NCBI RefSeq assembly: GCF_019059575.1
Contig: NW_024881567.1
Span: 343,001-407,000, forward strand
Length of the DNA stretch: 64,000 bases
Reading direction: 5' to 3'
Origin: Amphibalanus amphitrite
Taxonomy: Eukaryota > Arthropoda > Thecostraca > Balanomorpha > Balanidae
Within the stretch, counting starts at the first letter, position 1; every line of letters starts with the position of its first letter. The translations under genes were made by a program, and so were the position numbers. Under the pieces are notes generated by a model. That model was not told the DNA's origin. It did no database searches and saw nothing but the letters and a program-made list of their open reading frames with translations. Positions 44,918 to 55,862 of the stretch are shown piece after piece.

Positions 44918-45088
44918 CTGAAGAAAGGTCTTTTGCTGGTCACGCCGCAGACGGAACGGCGGCTCGAAGGTGGAGTTGATGGCGCTCCAGCCTGCCCTGG
45001 TCATCACCTCTGATCCGGACACCACGCACACGGGCGAGACGACCGGCTGCTCGTCCGGAGCCACGCCTATCGGCCACAACCGCTCCAA
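44918..45088 (-). CDS. Candidate host exon (unrecognised)
   Basis: Minus strand. An open block ends in CTTCAG|GTGAGCC, a good splice donor, phase 0. It encodes APDEQPVVSPVCVVSGSEVM, then TRAGWSAINSTFEPPFR, ending KTFLQ. Composition and third-position GC look protein-like and it matches no repeat in the window. The acceptor is unclear; ...GGCCGATAG at about 45067 is one option. No family assignment. Confidence 0.35.
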
Positions 45089-45165
45089 ACGTTAGCGTCT
45101 CCACCAGAGTCGGACAGTCCAGTTCGCGCAAGCGGATAGGATGCGCGGATTGGACAGATATCTAC

Positions 45166-45246
45166 ATATCATCATACACCATGCGCAATGCGCGAGTAAC
45201 ATAAAATAAGATGTTACTCGCACATTGCGCATGGTGTATAGTATGA
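45166..45246. repeat. Short hairpin element
   Basis: CATACACCATGCGCAATGCG and its near-complement form two 33-base arms around AAAATAAG, with one mismatch (CGAGTAACAT, ATGTTACTCG near the centre). Possibly a tiny MITE. Sequence 45250-45888 shows nothing else. Confidence 0.7.
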
Positions 45247-46468
45247 TAACATCAAATAAGAGTAGATCGTATTCCAAAAGAAACGGAAAACACTGAGCAA
45301 AATAGTCTCACGATTGAGACCATAGGTGTGCAGGTTGCGTGTTGCAAAAAGACAAAAACACTCCCACACTTCCACGTCGCACGCACACATGCACAGTTAC
45401 AAATACAACTACCTATACGCACTCTAAACACACACTCACTACAACACAATATTTACCAGTGTTTTTTACGCTTTACCTGTGTTGAACACCTTTAATTGGT
45501 TCTTTTCGTGTTTTGCTCAGTACTGTAGTGTGTGGTGCACACAAGTGGTATGAGGGAGTTTCGGATGCCTGCGACGAGCACAGCGACATTCTGACTTGCG
45601 TATAACGGGTGCGCACTTGGTTTCTTGAAAAAGATTGATTATCCGTATCTTTAAAACTATTAAAGCTATCAATACAAACTTTCGTATAGTGAATAATCAT
45701 TCATTTGGGAATAAGTATGCCAAAATTTAGACCAAACCGACTATTTTTTCATACAGACAGGAGCTTACAACAAAGTCATGAACGCGGAAAAGAGTGGCGG
45801 AATTTTCACAAAAATAACAAAAATTGCAGAGAAACAACTTGTCTTCCCACTGGCGCTTTCTAGGTATTGGTAGAAAGAAAGCTTGTGCCATTAGAGCAGG
45901 GGTCGGCAAATGGTGGGGCATGCCCCCTTTGGGGGTAACGGCGCCCTTCGGCGGGGGGTAATGAGGGCCTCTGAGAAAGCCTCATCTTTTTTTTAGAATT
46001 AATGGCTCCCTTGATGGGACAGACATCGCAACTGTTGTGCCCCAGGATTCAAAAATTAGTCGAGGGCAAACGCACAAAGCATGAACTGATCAGCTGGCGC
46101 ATGCCAATTTTCATGTACATAGCTGCTCACCACTCCGTACAATCGCGCAAAAGTAGCTGTCATGTATTAGCCGGCGCTCGCCTGTTGGCGTTTTCACAGT
46201 CACTAACGCAAGGGAGAGGAGTTGTCCATTGCACCCAGACCCGAGCATCTCGGCCTCTGAGCTGGAGCTTTGCAGAAAAATTGAGCGTGCTGCCCGTGAA
46301 GATAGGCAGCCGCTGCTACCCAATTTAAAGGTCCTTGGTCATTTGGTGACCTTCCAGAGGTCAATGACAAGTCCCGAGTAAATCGGCTCTTGCTGTAACT
46401 TCTTGAAGTGAGATTTTGTGGACTGCCATGATCTCAAGAAAGATCTCACAAATCAACGGTTATTCGGG

Positions 46469-46952
46469 TTAAAGGGACCCTCCCACCTTAACATTAGATT
46501 TGAGTTGAGATAGCCAAAATGGGGTCCCTGGCTCACAATTACCGGTTTCGGCACTCACAAGTCACAACATCGAGAAATACCTTAAATCGGAAATATTGAA
46601 TTTCAAAATTGCAGCGTTTTGATTCAGAGGGGCTAATGCTTTTGAATACCCCTCTGAATGTGTGACGTCAGCGCAGATATCTAACGATTTTTAAAATATT
46701 TTACTAACACGTTTGGTAGCACGCGGTGGTATGGGCTGCTTTGCGCGCAACAAATGCCGCACTTTCAAATAAAGTCGCTAGGAACAGCGGATATCCCAAA
46801 AAGTAAACAAAAGTAAAAGTCTAATATCTTGAAAACCGGTGAATATTTTTCGATAAAATTTGGTAGACATTCGTTTCCGCTCTTTCTGAACCTAGCGACA
46901 TCACTTTCATGCCAATTCATTAACTTTTTTGAAGGTGGGAGGGTCCCTTTAA
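46469..46952. mobile_element. TTAA-flanked MITE, AGGGACCCTCCCACCTT termini
   Basis: TTAA at 46469-46472 and 46949-46952, termini AGGGACCCTCCCACCTT and AAGGTGGGAGGGTCCCT. This is a different family from the CCCTCGCC MITEs; TTAA targets are used by piggyBac and Kolobok. A fragment of the same family is at 14440-14650. Confidence 0.85.
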
Positions 46953-47071
46953 GGTCATGCCATTTTCAGGACAGATAAAAATGATCGGCTCGAGGGTACA
47001 GTTTTTATGACCCGACCCTTTTAACGTGATCTATTCCCGAAAAATACACGCTACCCCTATTCGTATGGGGG

Positions 47072-48205
47072 TTAACCCGCGCCCTGATGGGGCTCCTGGG
47101 TATCCACGCCCTGCTGGAGGTGGAAGTTGAACCCCCTCCCCCCTTCTAACTTGTCTCCTGGGTCACTAGCGAAACGCCGTAGTCGGCGTTCGAAAGAGAG
47201 TAAGACATGATGAAGGAAAACTATGGCCACTTTTTAGGTCAAGTCAAAGGTCAGCTCACCAGAGGTCATCTAACGTAAAATTTCGCCAATTTCCAGGTCA
47301 ACCTTTGACAATTTTCGACAAACTGGCCTATAGCTCAGGAAAGGATAGAGCTACAGAGCTGCGGAAAAACGCATTCGATAGCTCTCTTAACGTTTTTTTT
47401 TCTGATGATGCCCTAAGATTTAACCTAAGAATAACAATTTAGCCTGCGGAGACAAAAATGGCTAAAATGTACGTTGTTTGCTGATAAAATGTATGTTGTT
47501 TGCTGAGTTTTTCTTCAGTAGCGTTTCACTCAGAACTTGCAAAAGCTCACTTTTATCAGCATCGTGCTCCCCCCGTCGAGAAGCATCGAAGGTCTTGTTG
47601 CACATCAGGTGATCCGTGTCGTCGAGCTAAACACATCCAAGGTATTTTCATCGCTCTGGCATGCCTTTATCAAAAGTTATTAGCGAAAAACTATTAGATA
47701 CCGTTCACGACCTGAAATGACCTCAGGGACATACAGCGGGGTTACGGGTGCAGTTTTCCGGCTCAGTGGTCATGTTTACTTGTGATTCAGTGCTTCACAG
47801 TGCTAGGAATGACACTCATCCAAAAGAGGCGTCTTTCAATTTCTACCATTGACTTTGCGACTCTCCCATTGATAACGAGAGAGGGCGTGAAAGTGAGCTG
47901 ACCTTTGGTCACCTACATCAAATATCCGAGATACAAATTTTGTACATGTTTTGTTGCCTTTGTGACTTTGTCAATTCCTGAAAGTTTGAAAGAGATCTGT
48001 TACTCTGTGTAGCTACAACAGGCGTTACAGTCTTTACTGAGATGAGGTCACTTGACGTGATCTGGTGACCTGACTTTGAGCGACTTTGGTCTGAAATTTT
48101 CACAACATGTGCAGACAAAATGCATGACAAAATGTGACAAAATGGTGGCGCTCAACTTTTTTTAGATATTTGCGAGAAACCGCAGGGGGGGGGGGGGGTA
48201 GCCTG
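47072..48205. mobile_element. TTAA MITE inside hAT 1 (CCCGCGCCCTGATGGGG), right end lost
   Basis: TTAA|CCCGCGCCCTGATGGGGC at 47072; interior matches 5381-6578 on the opposite strand (CTCCTGGGTCACTAGCG, GGCGTTCGAAAGAGAG). It ends with the TTTGCGAGAAACC, G-run block near 48170-48205, just short of where the terminus should be. Confidence 0.7.
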
Positions 48206-48369
48206 TGGTTTCTCGCAGATATGGTACCCAAAGAGTCGCGGAAAAGTATGGAAGTTTAGTAACCTTGGTTATATCACCAATGGGGTCTGGCAAGTGGGGG
48301 TAATGGCGCTGCCTGGCGCCAAAAAAGGGGGCACGACCCCGGAGGACCTGCCGACCACTGCATTAGAGG

Positions 48370-49105
48370 AACGACACAAGCACGGGAAGTGCGTGGCACA
48401 TGCACAGTGTGCAGGTGTGTTGATTCGTGGCGAAAGTGCCCCAGCAGAAGAAGCTCGTTCTGGTAAAAGGTATTCACCATCTTGTGAGTGTTCCCGATAC
48501 GCTTCCCGTCCTCCTGTTTCCATGTTTGTAAGAAAAGTTTTAAATTGTGATATTGTATACTAAAAAGGGTAGAGATACCATGATCCAGCTCTCGGCAGCC
48601 GATAAAAGCAGCAGAGGAGCAATGGGACGTGGATCTGTAAGCTTTCAAATCAATCTTATCAAATCAAATCAATCTTATCAAATCTCCCTTTCAAATCAAT
48701 CTTATCTGGTCATTAGGAGAGCACCTTAAGCTATTAAGTAAAGACAGGCTTTCAGTAGTTCTGTCAGATAATTCAAAAGAGAAATGGCAGGTAGGGCTTC
48801 ATAAAATATTATCTAAATGAAGTAAGATTGGATGTATTTCTGGAGATTTTCGGCAAGTCCATTTTATTAATACAAAATTGGCGCTTTTATTTTCTAATTG
48901 TTGTGTGAGTGAACGCTAACAGAAAATGCTGATCAACGAAGCCAATGGAATTACATTATTATGGTTCGTTTTTTTTTAAGTTTGCCCTCGACTGTAAAGG
49001 CCTTTTTGAACATAGCACGTGATTAGGCCATGATTTTCTCTAAACGGTTTATAGTTCCGTAAAAACGCACTACGGGACAAGGCTTGGCTTGATAAAGAAA
49101 TATTA
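48370..49105. other. Unassigned DNA with CAAATCAATCTTAT repeats
   Basis: Three to four imperfect copies of TCAAATCAATCTTATC at 48645-48710. Otherwise AT-rich with no recognised gene or element. TTTTTTTTAAGTTTGCCCTCGA near 48970 also occurs, inverted, near 63715-63730. Confidence 0.35.
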
Positions 49106-49213
49106 GCTTGGATACCAAGAGGGATTTGTGTGCACTTGTGTCGGGGATAACGATAGATTTTAAAAGGGGTAGAGGGCTTGTAGCCCAGGCCCGACTGATT
49201 ATATTGAATGTTT

Positions 49214-50714
49214 CAGGGCCTCGGCTAAGGAATTTTGACTGGTGGGCCACTTGGGCAGCGACATGGACTGACCTTCGTAGCCATAGCCCCCCCCCCCCCC
49301 CATTTTCGATTTCTCCCCAGATTTCGGCCACTTTATTCTGCAAAAAACGGATGGCATTAAAAAATGTAAAAAAACGGGGCTCGTCCCCCCCCCCGACTCT
49401 TCAGAGAGAGAAGAGAGAGTAGGGACCCTCAACCCTCTCAGTGGTGATACTCCGGCGGTGCACATAAAATTGCACAAGTAAGCACAAAATATTGACGCAG
49501 ATTATAAAACATTGGACGATAACTTACGGCCGGTCGGATGTTAAAAATCAGCGAGCCCTGAATGGATCACTCGCCGACTAGTTAGTCGGAGATTCGGAAG
49601 CGGTCGGACGGGATCGGGCGTTGTCGGGTGGATCGGGAGGAATTGTGAACAGCACAAGTGCAGCTTTATATATAAAGTGGGTTGTAGCAGGAACCCCCAA
49701 AAAAGGGTTGTAGCAGGAACCCCAAAAGGGGAATTGTAGCAGCAGCCCCAACATCTCTGAAAATGATCATTAAGCCTATTGGTGTCGCATGGAAAAGAAT
49801 TCACTCAAAAGCGCACTGCGCAACCCTAATATTTTCTTTTAAAAAAAACTAAGTTATGTACACTTCTGGTGAACAATGTCCCAAACTTCAGATTTCTCTT
49901 GGGTGTCTGAGTGGAAAATTCTAGCCACCCAAAATGTGAAAGTGGAAAATTATCCATTCTTTTTCTTGAGTGTCATCTTCAGCTCCAATGAGAAATTTCT
50001 GGAACGCTGACTGTGAACGGTTCGAAATTCGTCCAACTGGTCAGATGTGCGACTGCAAGCATCATACCGTTCGTGAAGACGCATAATATCGCTTGCAGAC
50101 TTCAATCGGCTGGAAGTTGCCGACACTATCTGTAATTGACAGAGGCAAACGTCTTTCACGATTATTGCATGAAATTTAAAGCCTCGGTTACACTTAAACG
50201 GATTGGACCAACGGACGAGAAACGGACGAGAACTGTCAGCGTCCGGTGATTTCCGTTTGTTTCCGTTGGACGTCCGGTTGTCATCCTTTAATATCCGTTC
50301 CATGTCCGGTGGTGTCCGGTTGAGCACACCGGACACCACCGGACATGGAACAGATATTAACGGATGAGAAACGGACGTCCAACGGACATCAACGGACGCC
50401 GTCCGTTTCTCGTCCTTTGGTCCAATCCGGTGAAGTGTGACCGGGGCTTAACCTACGGCTGTCTCAAGAAACCGGGAATTGTGATGGCATTAGGCGGGCA
50501 GCGACGATCAAGTTCTTACTTTTAATAAATGCAACAATGTAGTAGGGCCTCTGTCTCTGTCTGTATCACAATGTTACCTATGTCGTGATGTAAAATGTGA
50601 AAACTTCGATTTTTCAGAAAATTACTGGTGGGCCAAATCTTTGAGGCCGGTGGGCCATTTCGGGTCACTGGTGGGCCATTTGGCCCACCAGTTAACATGT
50701 TAGCCGAGGCCCTG
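49214..50714. mobile_element. hAT element 2 inside the transposase gene
   Basis: Termini CAGGGCCTCGGCTAA and TTAGCCGAGGCCCTG; target duplication GAATGTTT (49206-49213) and GAATGTTC (50715-50722), 7 of 8 matching. Subterminal TGGTGGGCCA words repeat at both ends. It is 1,501 bp and non-coding, and contains the foldback 50179-50449. Confidence 0.85.
50179..50449. mobile_element. Foldback MITE (AAGCCTCGGTTACACTT)
   Basis: Nearly symmetrical arms from AAGCCTCGGTTACACTTAAA to the complement of AAGCCCCGGTCACACTTCAC, centre near 50320, with many GGACG/CGTCC words (GAAACGGACG, CATGTCCGGTGGTGTCCGG). Target duplication not clear. Confidence 0.8.
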
Positions 50715-50869
50715 GAATGTTCCCGCATTTTTCTGTCGAGAGAGGGACGATGCTGACCGACGGGGTGATGTAAGAACAGTCAATGTTTTAAAAAAAAAGA
50801 CATGCGATGCAACTGGTGTGTCAGAGGGCACTGTCAAAAATATTCGAAGGGAATATCAAAACGGCCAGG

Positions 50870-53109
50870 TTAACCCTCGCCCTGGAAGGGCATTTTTCAT
50901 AACACGGCCTGGCAGGGTGGGTGGGGGGGGGTCGATTTGACCCACCCCCCCGCGATTAACTCCTATGGCACCTAGAAACACCAAATTTGGTAGGTAGGTG
51001 GGCTCCCTGGAGTTCTCGCTCCTGTGCAAATTTGGTAAATCTAGGTCAATATTTAGGGTTTTTTTTGGGGGGGGGGGTATAAATGTAAAAATTTCGCTAA
51101 AAAACAGGTCAAAAGTTTTTTCGCTTATAACTTTTGATCTAATTAAGATAGAGCAAACAGAAAAGCACCAGTGAACTCAGCACGTCAAGGCGCTTCCAAT
51201 GATATACTTTTTAAGCTTCCTTAACCCGCGCCCTGGTGGGGGGGGGGCTATTTTTTGCCCCCCCTCCAGACTTTTCGATATATCTCCAGAACCGCTGCGC
51301 CGATCGTCACCAAACTTTCAGTACCCTCCCGGACATCAATTTTACACATTGTGACCAAAAATTTATCCAAAGGCTATGATAGGTTGGCCGGAAATGACGT
51401 CAGAGTGACGTCATGTTCTGCCGTTTTCGACCCAAAAAAGGGTTTCGCGGGAAGAGCTGTCAGGCCTATAGCTTTGCAAATACAGAAAAACGATAAAGAC
51501 ATAAAAGCTGTAGAATCGACAGGGCTACAAAACTGCTATCTCGGATTTTTGAAATTTTTGGATTTTGACCCCCAAAAATAAAAAAAGATTTTTTGATTAT
51601 AATAGCCGAAAAATCCAAAAAGTTTTTTGAATTTCGAAAAAACCGGAATATATGTGATAGTCCTTACCGCCTTCTATCTACATACCAAATTTGAGATCGA
51701 TACCTCTTTTTTTGGCCAAGTTACAGCGAAAAAACTGTTCAAAATTGATGACGTCAAATTTTCAAACTCAATTTTTTGCAATTCTAGACCTCGTAGCGCA
51801 AAACAAAGACCACCATTAGACTCCCCGTGACGAGCTGCATCGAATCAATACCCATTTTATGCAAAAATATCAACTTTGAAATTTGACCTTTTTTGACCTG
51901 ACCTTGACCTGACCTCCACCAGAAAGTGGCCTAAGCCGTACCTGATAGTCTTATAACCAACACCATTGAGTTGGAAATGAAAAATTGGCCATAAAACATG
52001 CATCGCACAACCTTAGTACCTAAAGTTAGGTTCATGTGACCTGACCTGTGACCCTTGGTGACCTGACCTGTGACCTGGTAATGTCAGTGACCTCTTATAG
52101 CAATATATGTACTAGGCAACTGACGCCCTATCGCTGATTCTCGACAAAATGCGTTTTCTTCGGTGTTATAGCGCATTCCCTAGATGACCCGTGAACGGTG
52201 AAACATTTCATCTTTGACCTGACCTGTGACGTCATCGGTGACCCAGAGGTCAATGAAATTTGGTTTCCTTCGACAAATTTGACAGGCCTTTCGAACGCCG
52301 TTTGAATTTTGCGGATCCGTCCAGTAGTTTCGGAGATACGAGGGGGGGGCAAAAAATAGCCCCCCCCCCCACCAGGTCGCGTTATAAACAGACCCCACCA
52401 GGGCGCGGGTTAAGTGTACTTTAAGTTTTTCTTAATTTTTAAGTAAACTTTAATTAATTAATTAATTAATTTCAAGTTAACCAAATTGCATCATATCGCA
52501 TATCATTCGATTTGGCTGATCACCAGGAACACAATGATACCATTTTTAAGCTCTAGCGTCATTATGTGCCAAGTTATTGGCAAAAACGTCATTTGACCTC
52601 AGTTGACCTCATCTGACCTGACCCATGGATAAGTATGTACACCAAACAAAGAAGCACCAAGTGACCTTCTGTTAAGTACTGTGGTTTCAAAGCACAAAAG
52701 TGATAGAACGAAGCGGATATCTCCAGTATTTTCCGAATTTAGTATTTACGACGTAATGGCCTCTAACTGACCTCAGGTCACTGACCTAAAATAAAAACGA
52801 ACTATATGTTATACAACTCGGTGAACTTAGCACATCCTGAAAGTTTGAAGGAAATCAGTCCAAAACTGTGAGCTGGACAGGTGCAAAAAGAAAATTGAAA
52901 TTTGACCATGACCTTGTACCGTTTTTTTTTACCTGGTGACCTGACCCAAGGTCACCCGGACCTGAAATTTTCAGGTCATATGTAAAAAGGTTGCCCCATA
53001 GGCTGTGCCAAATTTGGCGGCGCTGCGCGCCGCCGTTTTTACGCTACCTTCGAAAAACCTTAGGAGAGGGGGGGGGTCGCATCGACCCCCCTGCCAGGGC
53101 GAGGGTTAA
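50870..53109. mobile_element. TTAA MITE in transposase exon 1, itself interrupted
   Basis: TTAA at 50870-50873 and 53106-53109 with termini CCCTCGCCCTGGAAGG and CCCTGCCAGGGCGAGGG. At the left end an extra 50-bp stretch lies between the terminus and a CTGGCAGGGTGGGTG block. A second MITE occupies 51221-52413. Removing it joins transposase codons exactly through a single TTAA. Confidence 0.9.
51221..52413. mobile_element. TTAA MITE nested in the 50870 MITE (CCCGCGCCCTGGTGGG)
   Basis: TTAA at 51221-51224 and 52410-52413, termini CCCGCGCCCTGGTGGG and CCACCAGGGCGCGGG. A G-run, then GGCTATTTTTTGCCCCCCC, mirrors GGGGGGCAAAAAATAGCC at the other end. 1,193 bp. TGACCTGACC-type clusters at 51895-51915, 52030-52080 and 52200-52250. 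Confidence 0.9.
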
Positions 53110-53209
53110 GGCACCAGAAACGGTGCCACGGAACAGGGCGGAGCGGAAGACCCTGGATTCTCTGCAGGCTGGTGCCCTCCGAAGGATAATTCACCACATG
53201 TACCTTCAG

Positions 53210-54030
53210 GTAAATGCTGCTTGTTTGCCTACTTCTGTGTTTGATCTTGTAATAGCTGATTAATTGTTTGTCGCTGCATGTGCACAGATAGGCTGATAAT
53301 AATTAGCTGCTTGTTCTTGTCACAAAGTTGTATGTACGTATCGTATTCAATGTTTACTTTTCATTTCGCGATGTTAACCCTCGCCCGTATAGGGGGGGGG
53401 GGGAGGGATCGAACGGACCTCCCTCGGTTTTTCACGAATAACTCGCGTAAAAAGCGGCCGATCGCGACGAAACTTTGAGTACCCTCGCGTTAATCAATTT
53501 TACACCTACCCTGAAAATGTCATGACTCTGACCCAAATGACCTTTGACCTGTGTGGCCTCACCTAAAAAATAAAACACTTGTTCTAGCTGCACCGACTGT
53601 CCTATAACTTCTAGACATTCAGTGATTGATAAGGGCGACAGGATGTACAAAATGTTTATCACGGAATTTGGATACCGGTGACCTAAAGTCAGGTCAATAA
53701 TGTGACCTCTCCCATTATAAGTCAATGGGGGTGGGGGAGAGAATCTCAGTTCATTCTATTTCGCGTGAACACCATCCCAAACAGTAAAAATGCAATGCAT
53801 CAATAACTTTTGATTGAGACAAGATGCAGGCTCCAAAACAAGTTCAATATGTTTGTCTCGTCGAGACAAATCGAATGCTATGCAATATGACCTGTTGCGG
53901 GCAGGTCGTGGCCTTGACCTGCGGTCAAATTTCAAAATGACCTTTCGAGGTCAAATTATACATCCTTTGATGCGTTTTGACAAAAAGCCTCCTTCGTGGC
54001 GTGGCTTAGCCCTCTTTATCTCTTCCCACA
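53210..54030 (+). other. Transposase intron 1
   Basis: Donor CTTCAG|GTAAAT at 53210 and acceptor CTCTTCCCACAG| at 54030. Phase 0 on both sides. It contains the partial MITE 53374-54015. Confidence 0.6.
53374..54015. mobile_element. TTAA MITE, left end, within transposase intron 1
   Basis: TTAA|CCCTCGCCCGTATAGG at 53374. A perfect DR1 TGACCTTTGACCT lies at 53538-53550. The right terminus is absent; similarity to other MITE interiors fades near 54015, just before the acceptor of exon 2. Confidence 0.65.
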
Positions 54031-54566
54031 GGGTACAGAGCGGGTAACCATCAACGCTGAGATGCAACATCTGGATATCGACACGAGTCGTTCTTGTTTA
54101 CGCAAGGTGCTGCTGCAAAACGGTTTCCGTTTTCGTAAAGTTGATAAGCGCCGCCTCTTTATCAGAAAGGCGAGAGATTGTTGCCGCCAGGGCTTCCTAC
54201 CTCCGGTCTATCAGACGCTTGCGCCAGTCTGTACCTGACAGTCGCTTTGTATTCCTTGACGAGACCTGGTTCAGCTAAAACGACGTCCAAGAGCGAGGTT
54301 GGCTGGACACAGCTGAGATAACCGGCCGTAAAACATCAATCGGCAAGGGACGAAGACTAGTAATTCTGCACGCGGGATCCAGCCGCGAATTTGTTAGCGG
54401 AGCGCTCTTCAGCACACGAAATGACGGACAAGCAGCAGACTACCACTCCAACATGTCGGCAGACAAATTCGAGAAGTGGTTTTCTGAACAGCTTCTACCC
54501 AACATTGAACCGGGAAGTGTCATCGTCATGGACAACGCGTCCTACCACTCAAGACAAAAAGAAAGG
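54031..54566 (+). pseudogene. DDE transposase gene, exon 2 (frameshift and stop)
   Basis: Continues the helix-turn-helix region (TINAEMQHLDIDTSRS, CLRKVLLQNGFRFRKVDKR). A one-base shift near 54172 moves the frame to IVAARASYLRSIRRLRQ, then the first catalytic aspartate block VFLDETWFS, followed at once by a TAA at 54276-54278. Downstream: GRRLVILHAGSS, MSADKFEKWFSEQLLP and the second catalytic block VIVMDNASYHSR. The two lesions show the copy is dead. Ends AAAGAAAG|GTAAGC. Confidence 0.8.
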
Positions 54567-54853
54567 TAAGCAGCCTAACCACATTTTCGCAGTTTTCACG
54601 GCTGAGATTCCGTGCAAGGCTGGAGGAAAAACAAAACAATTAACGTGATATACGACATATTTGATCTACATATTAATGCTATATTCAGTATTAGTCCGTG
54701 GTTTATAGTTATTTCATTTCTAGCATGACAAAAGACTATGGTTTAAGCGGCGAACTGTCTCGTAACAGTCAGTCGTGTTCATGATCCCGCAATCGTTCTG
54801 TTCTTAAGACTTAACATTTTTTGTTCATTTATTTTCCGATTGTGTTCTTCCAG
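54567..54853 (+). other. Transposase intron 2
   Basis: 287 bp, GTAAGC donor and TGTTCTTCCAG acceptor. Splicing keeps frame: KER joins APTTTW. AT-rich compared with its exons. Confidence 0.75.
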
Positions 54854-55328
54854 AGCCCCCACAACCACCTGGCGAAAAAAGGACATCCAGGACTGGCTGG
54901 ATGAGCGAGGCTTGCAGTGCGACGACGACCTGCGCAAGCCGGAGCTCGTGCAGCTGGTGAAGAGCCTGCACCTCCCAAAGAATGTGATCGACGAGCTGGC
55001 CGCGGAGAAGGGACACCAGATTCTTCGCCTCCCTCCTTATCACTGCGACCTCAATCCCATCGAGCTCATCTGGTCTCAGCTGAAGGGATTGATGCGTCAG
55101 AGGAACCAGGGAGGAAGGCTGGAGGCGCTGGAAAAATTGCTGGTCCAGTGCACCGAAGACATCACGCCACAACTGTGGGAGAGTTGCTGTCGGCACGTCA
55201 CTGACCTGGAGAACGACTACTGGAGGAAAGACGGCCTTCTAGACGACCTGGACCCAGTAGTCGTGAACATCGGCAGCGACAGCGAGGACAGCGACGACGA
55301 CGACGACGACGACGACCAGACTGAGTGA
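54854..55328 (+). CDS. DDE transposase gene, exon 3
   Basis: Reads APTTTWRKKDIQDWLDERG, then LRKPELVQLVKSLHLPKNVI and the third catalytic block LPPYHCDLNPIELIWSQLKG, in which the glutamate completes the DDE triad. The C-terminus is acidic, DSEDSDDDDDDDDQTE, then TGA. This layout (DET, MDNASYH, DLNPIELIW) belongs to the IS630/Tc1/mariner superfamily, in the intron-containing branch found in many invertebrate genomes. Exon 3 itself is intact and clearly higher in GC than its flanks. It follows intron 2 in frame. Whether the parent was a transposon or a host-co-opted copy cannot be decided here. Confidence 0.8.
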
Positions 55329-55707
55329 TCTTGTTCCGATCGCTTTGTTGTTCTGCCTGGTTTGGTAGTCGGCTGGTTGGTCGATTTGTTGTGTGTTTGA
55401 TCAGTTGGCCGCTGTTTTTTTTTTCCGTCGGGCAGTTAGTCATTGGTGGTCAATCCGCTTACTTTGGACCAGTGAGTCTGTGTGTTCTATGTCGCCGGAT
55501 TTAATGTGTTTATGTCTGTGTTTCGTGACTCGCTGTTTTAGCTGGGCTGTCCTTTATATCCGTCTGGTCTTTTACCCTACCGCCGAATTCACGGTCGAAG
55601 CTTGTTCCTGGTCACGCTGAATACGTTTCCATACATGAATACAAAGTGTCTATAATTATCATCTTAATTTGACGAGTTCAGTTGTGACAAAGCGATGATC
55701 TGGTTTG

Positions 55708-55709
<2 letters not shown>

Positions 55710-55781
<72 letters not shown>

Positions 55782-55806
55782 AGTGACAAAGCGATGATCT
55801 GGTTTG

Positions 55807-55859
<53 letters not shown>
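55710..55859. repeat. (TA)n microsatellites, left of foldback
   Basis: Two (TA)n runs (about 55710-55779 and 55808-55859) separated by a second copy of GACAAAGCGATGATCTGGTT, also present just before the first run at 55686. Confidence 0.95.

Positions 55860-55862
<3 letters not shown>

Larger units (their letters stand above)
45897..48360. mobile_element. hAT element 1 with perfect 8-bp target duplication
   Basis: CATTAGAG at 45889-45896 and 48361-48368 flank CAGGGGTCGGCAAATGG at the left and CCTGCCGACCACTG at the right. The termini match the hAT CAGNGGTCGGCA consensus. Inside are a TTAA MITE 46469-46952 and a partial one from 47072. No transposase frame is seen, so it is non-autonomous or its gene was replaced. 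Confidence 0.9.
49105..53209 (+). pseudogene. DDE transposase gene, exon 1, split by hAT 2 and a MITE
   Basis: Coding pieces are about 49105-49213, 50723-50873 and 53110-53209. Joined over the two target duplications they read continuously: GRGLVAQARLIILNV, then FFCRERDDADRRG, CDATGVSEGTVKNIRREYQ (helix-turn-helix-like), APETVPRNRAERKTL and LRRIIHHMYLQ, ending at the donor CTTCAG|GTAAAT in phase 0. The frame is open up to a stop near 49093; no ATG is apparent, so the start is elsewhere or in an upstream exon. This is the N-terminal DNA-binding part of a Tc1/mariner-related (IS630-type) transposase. Confidence 0.75.
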
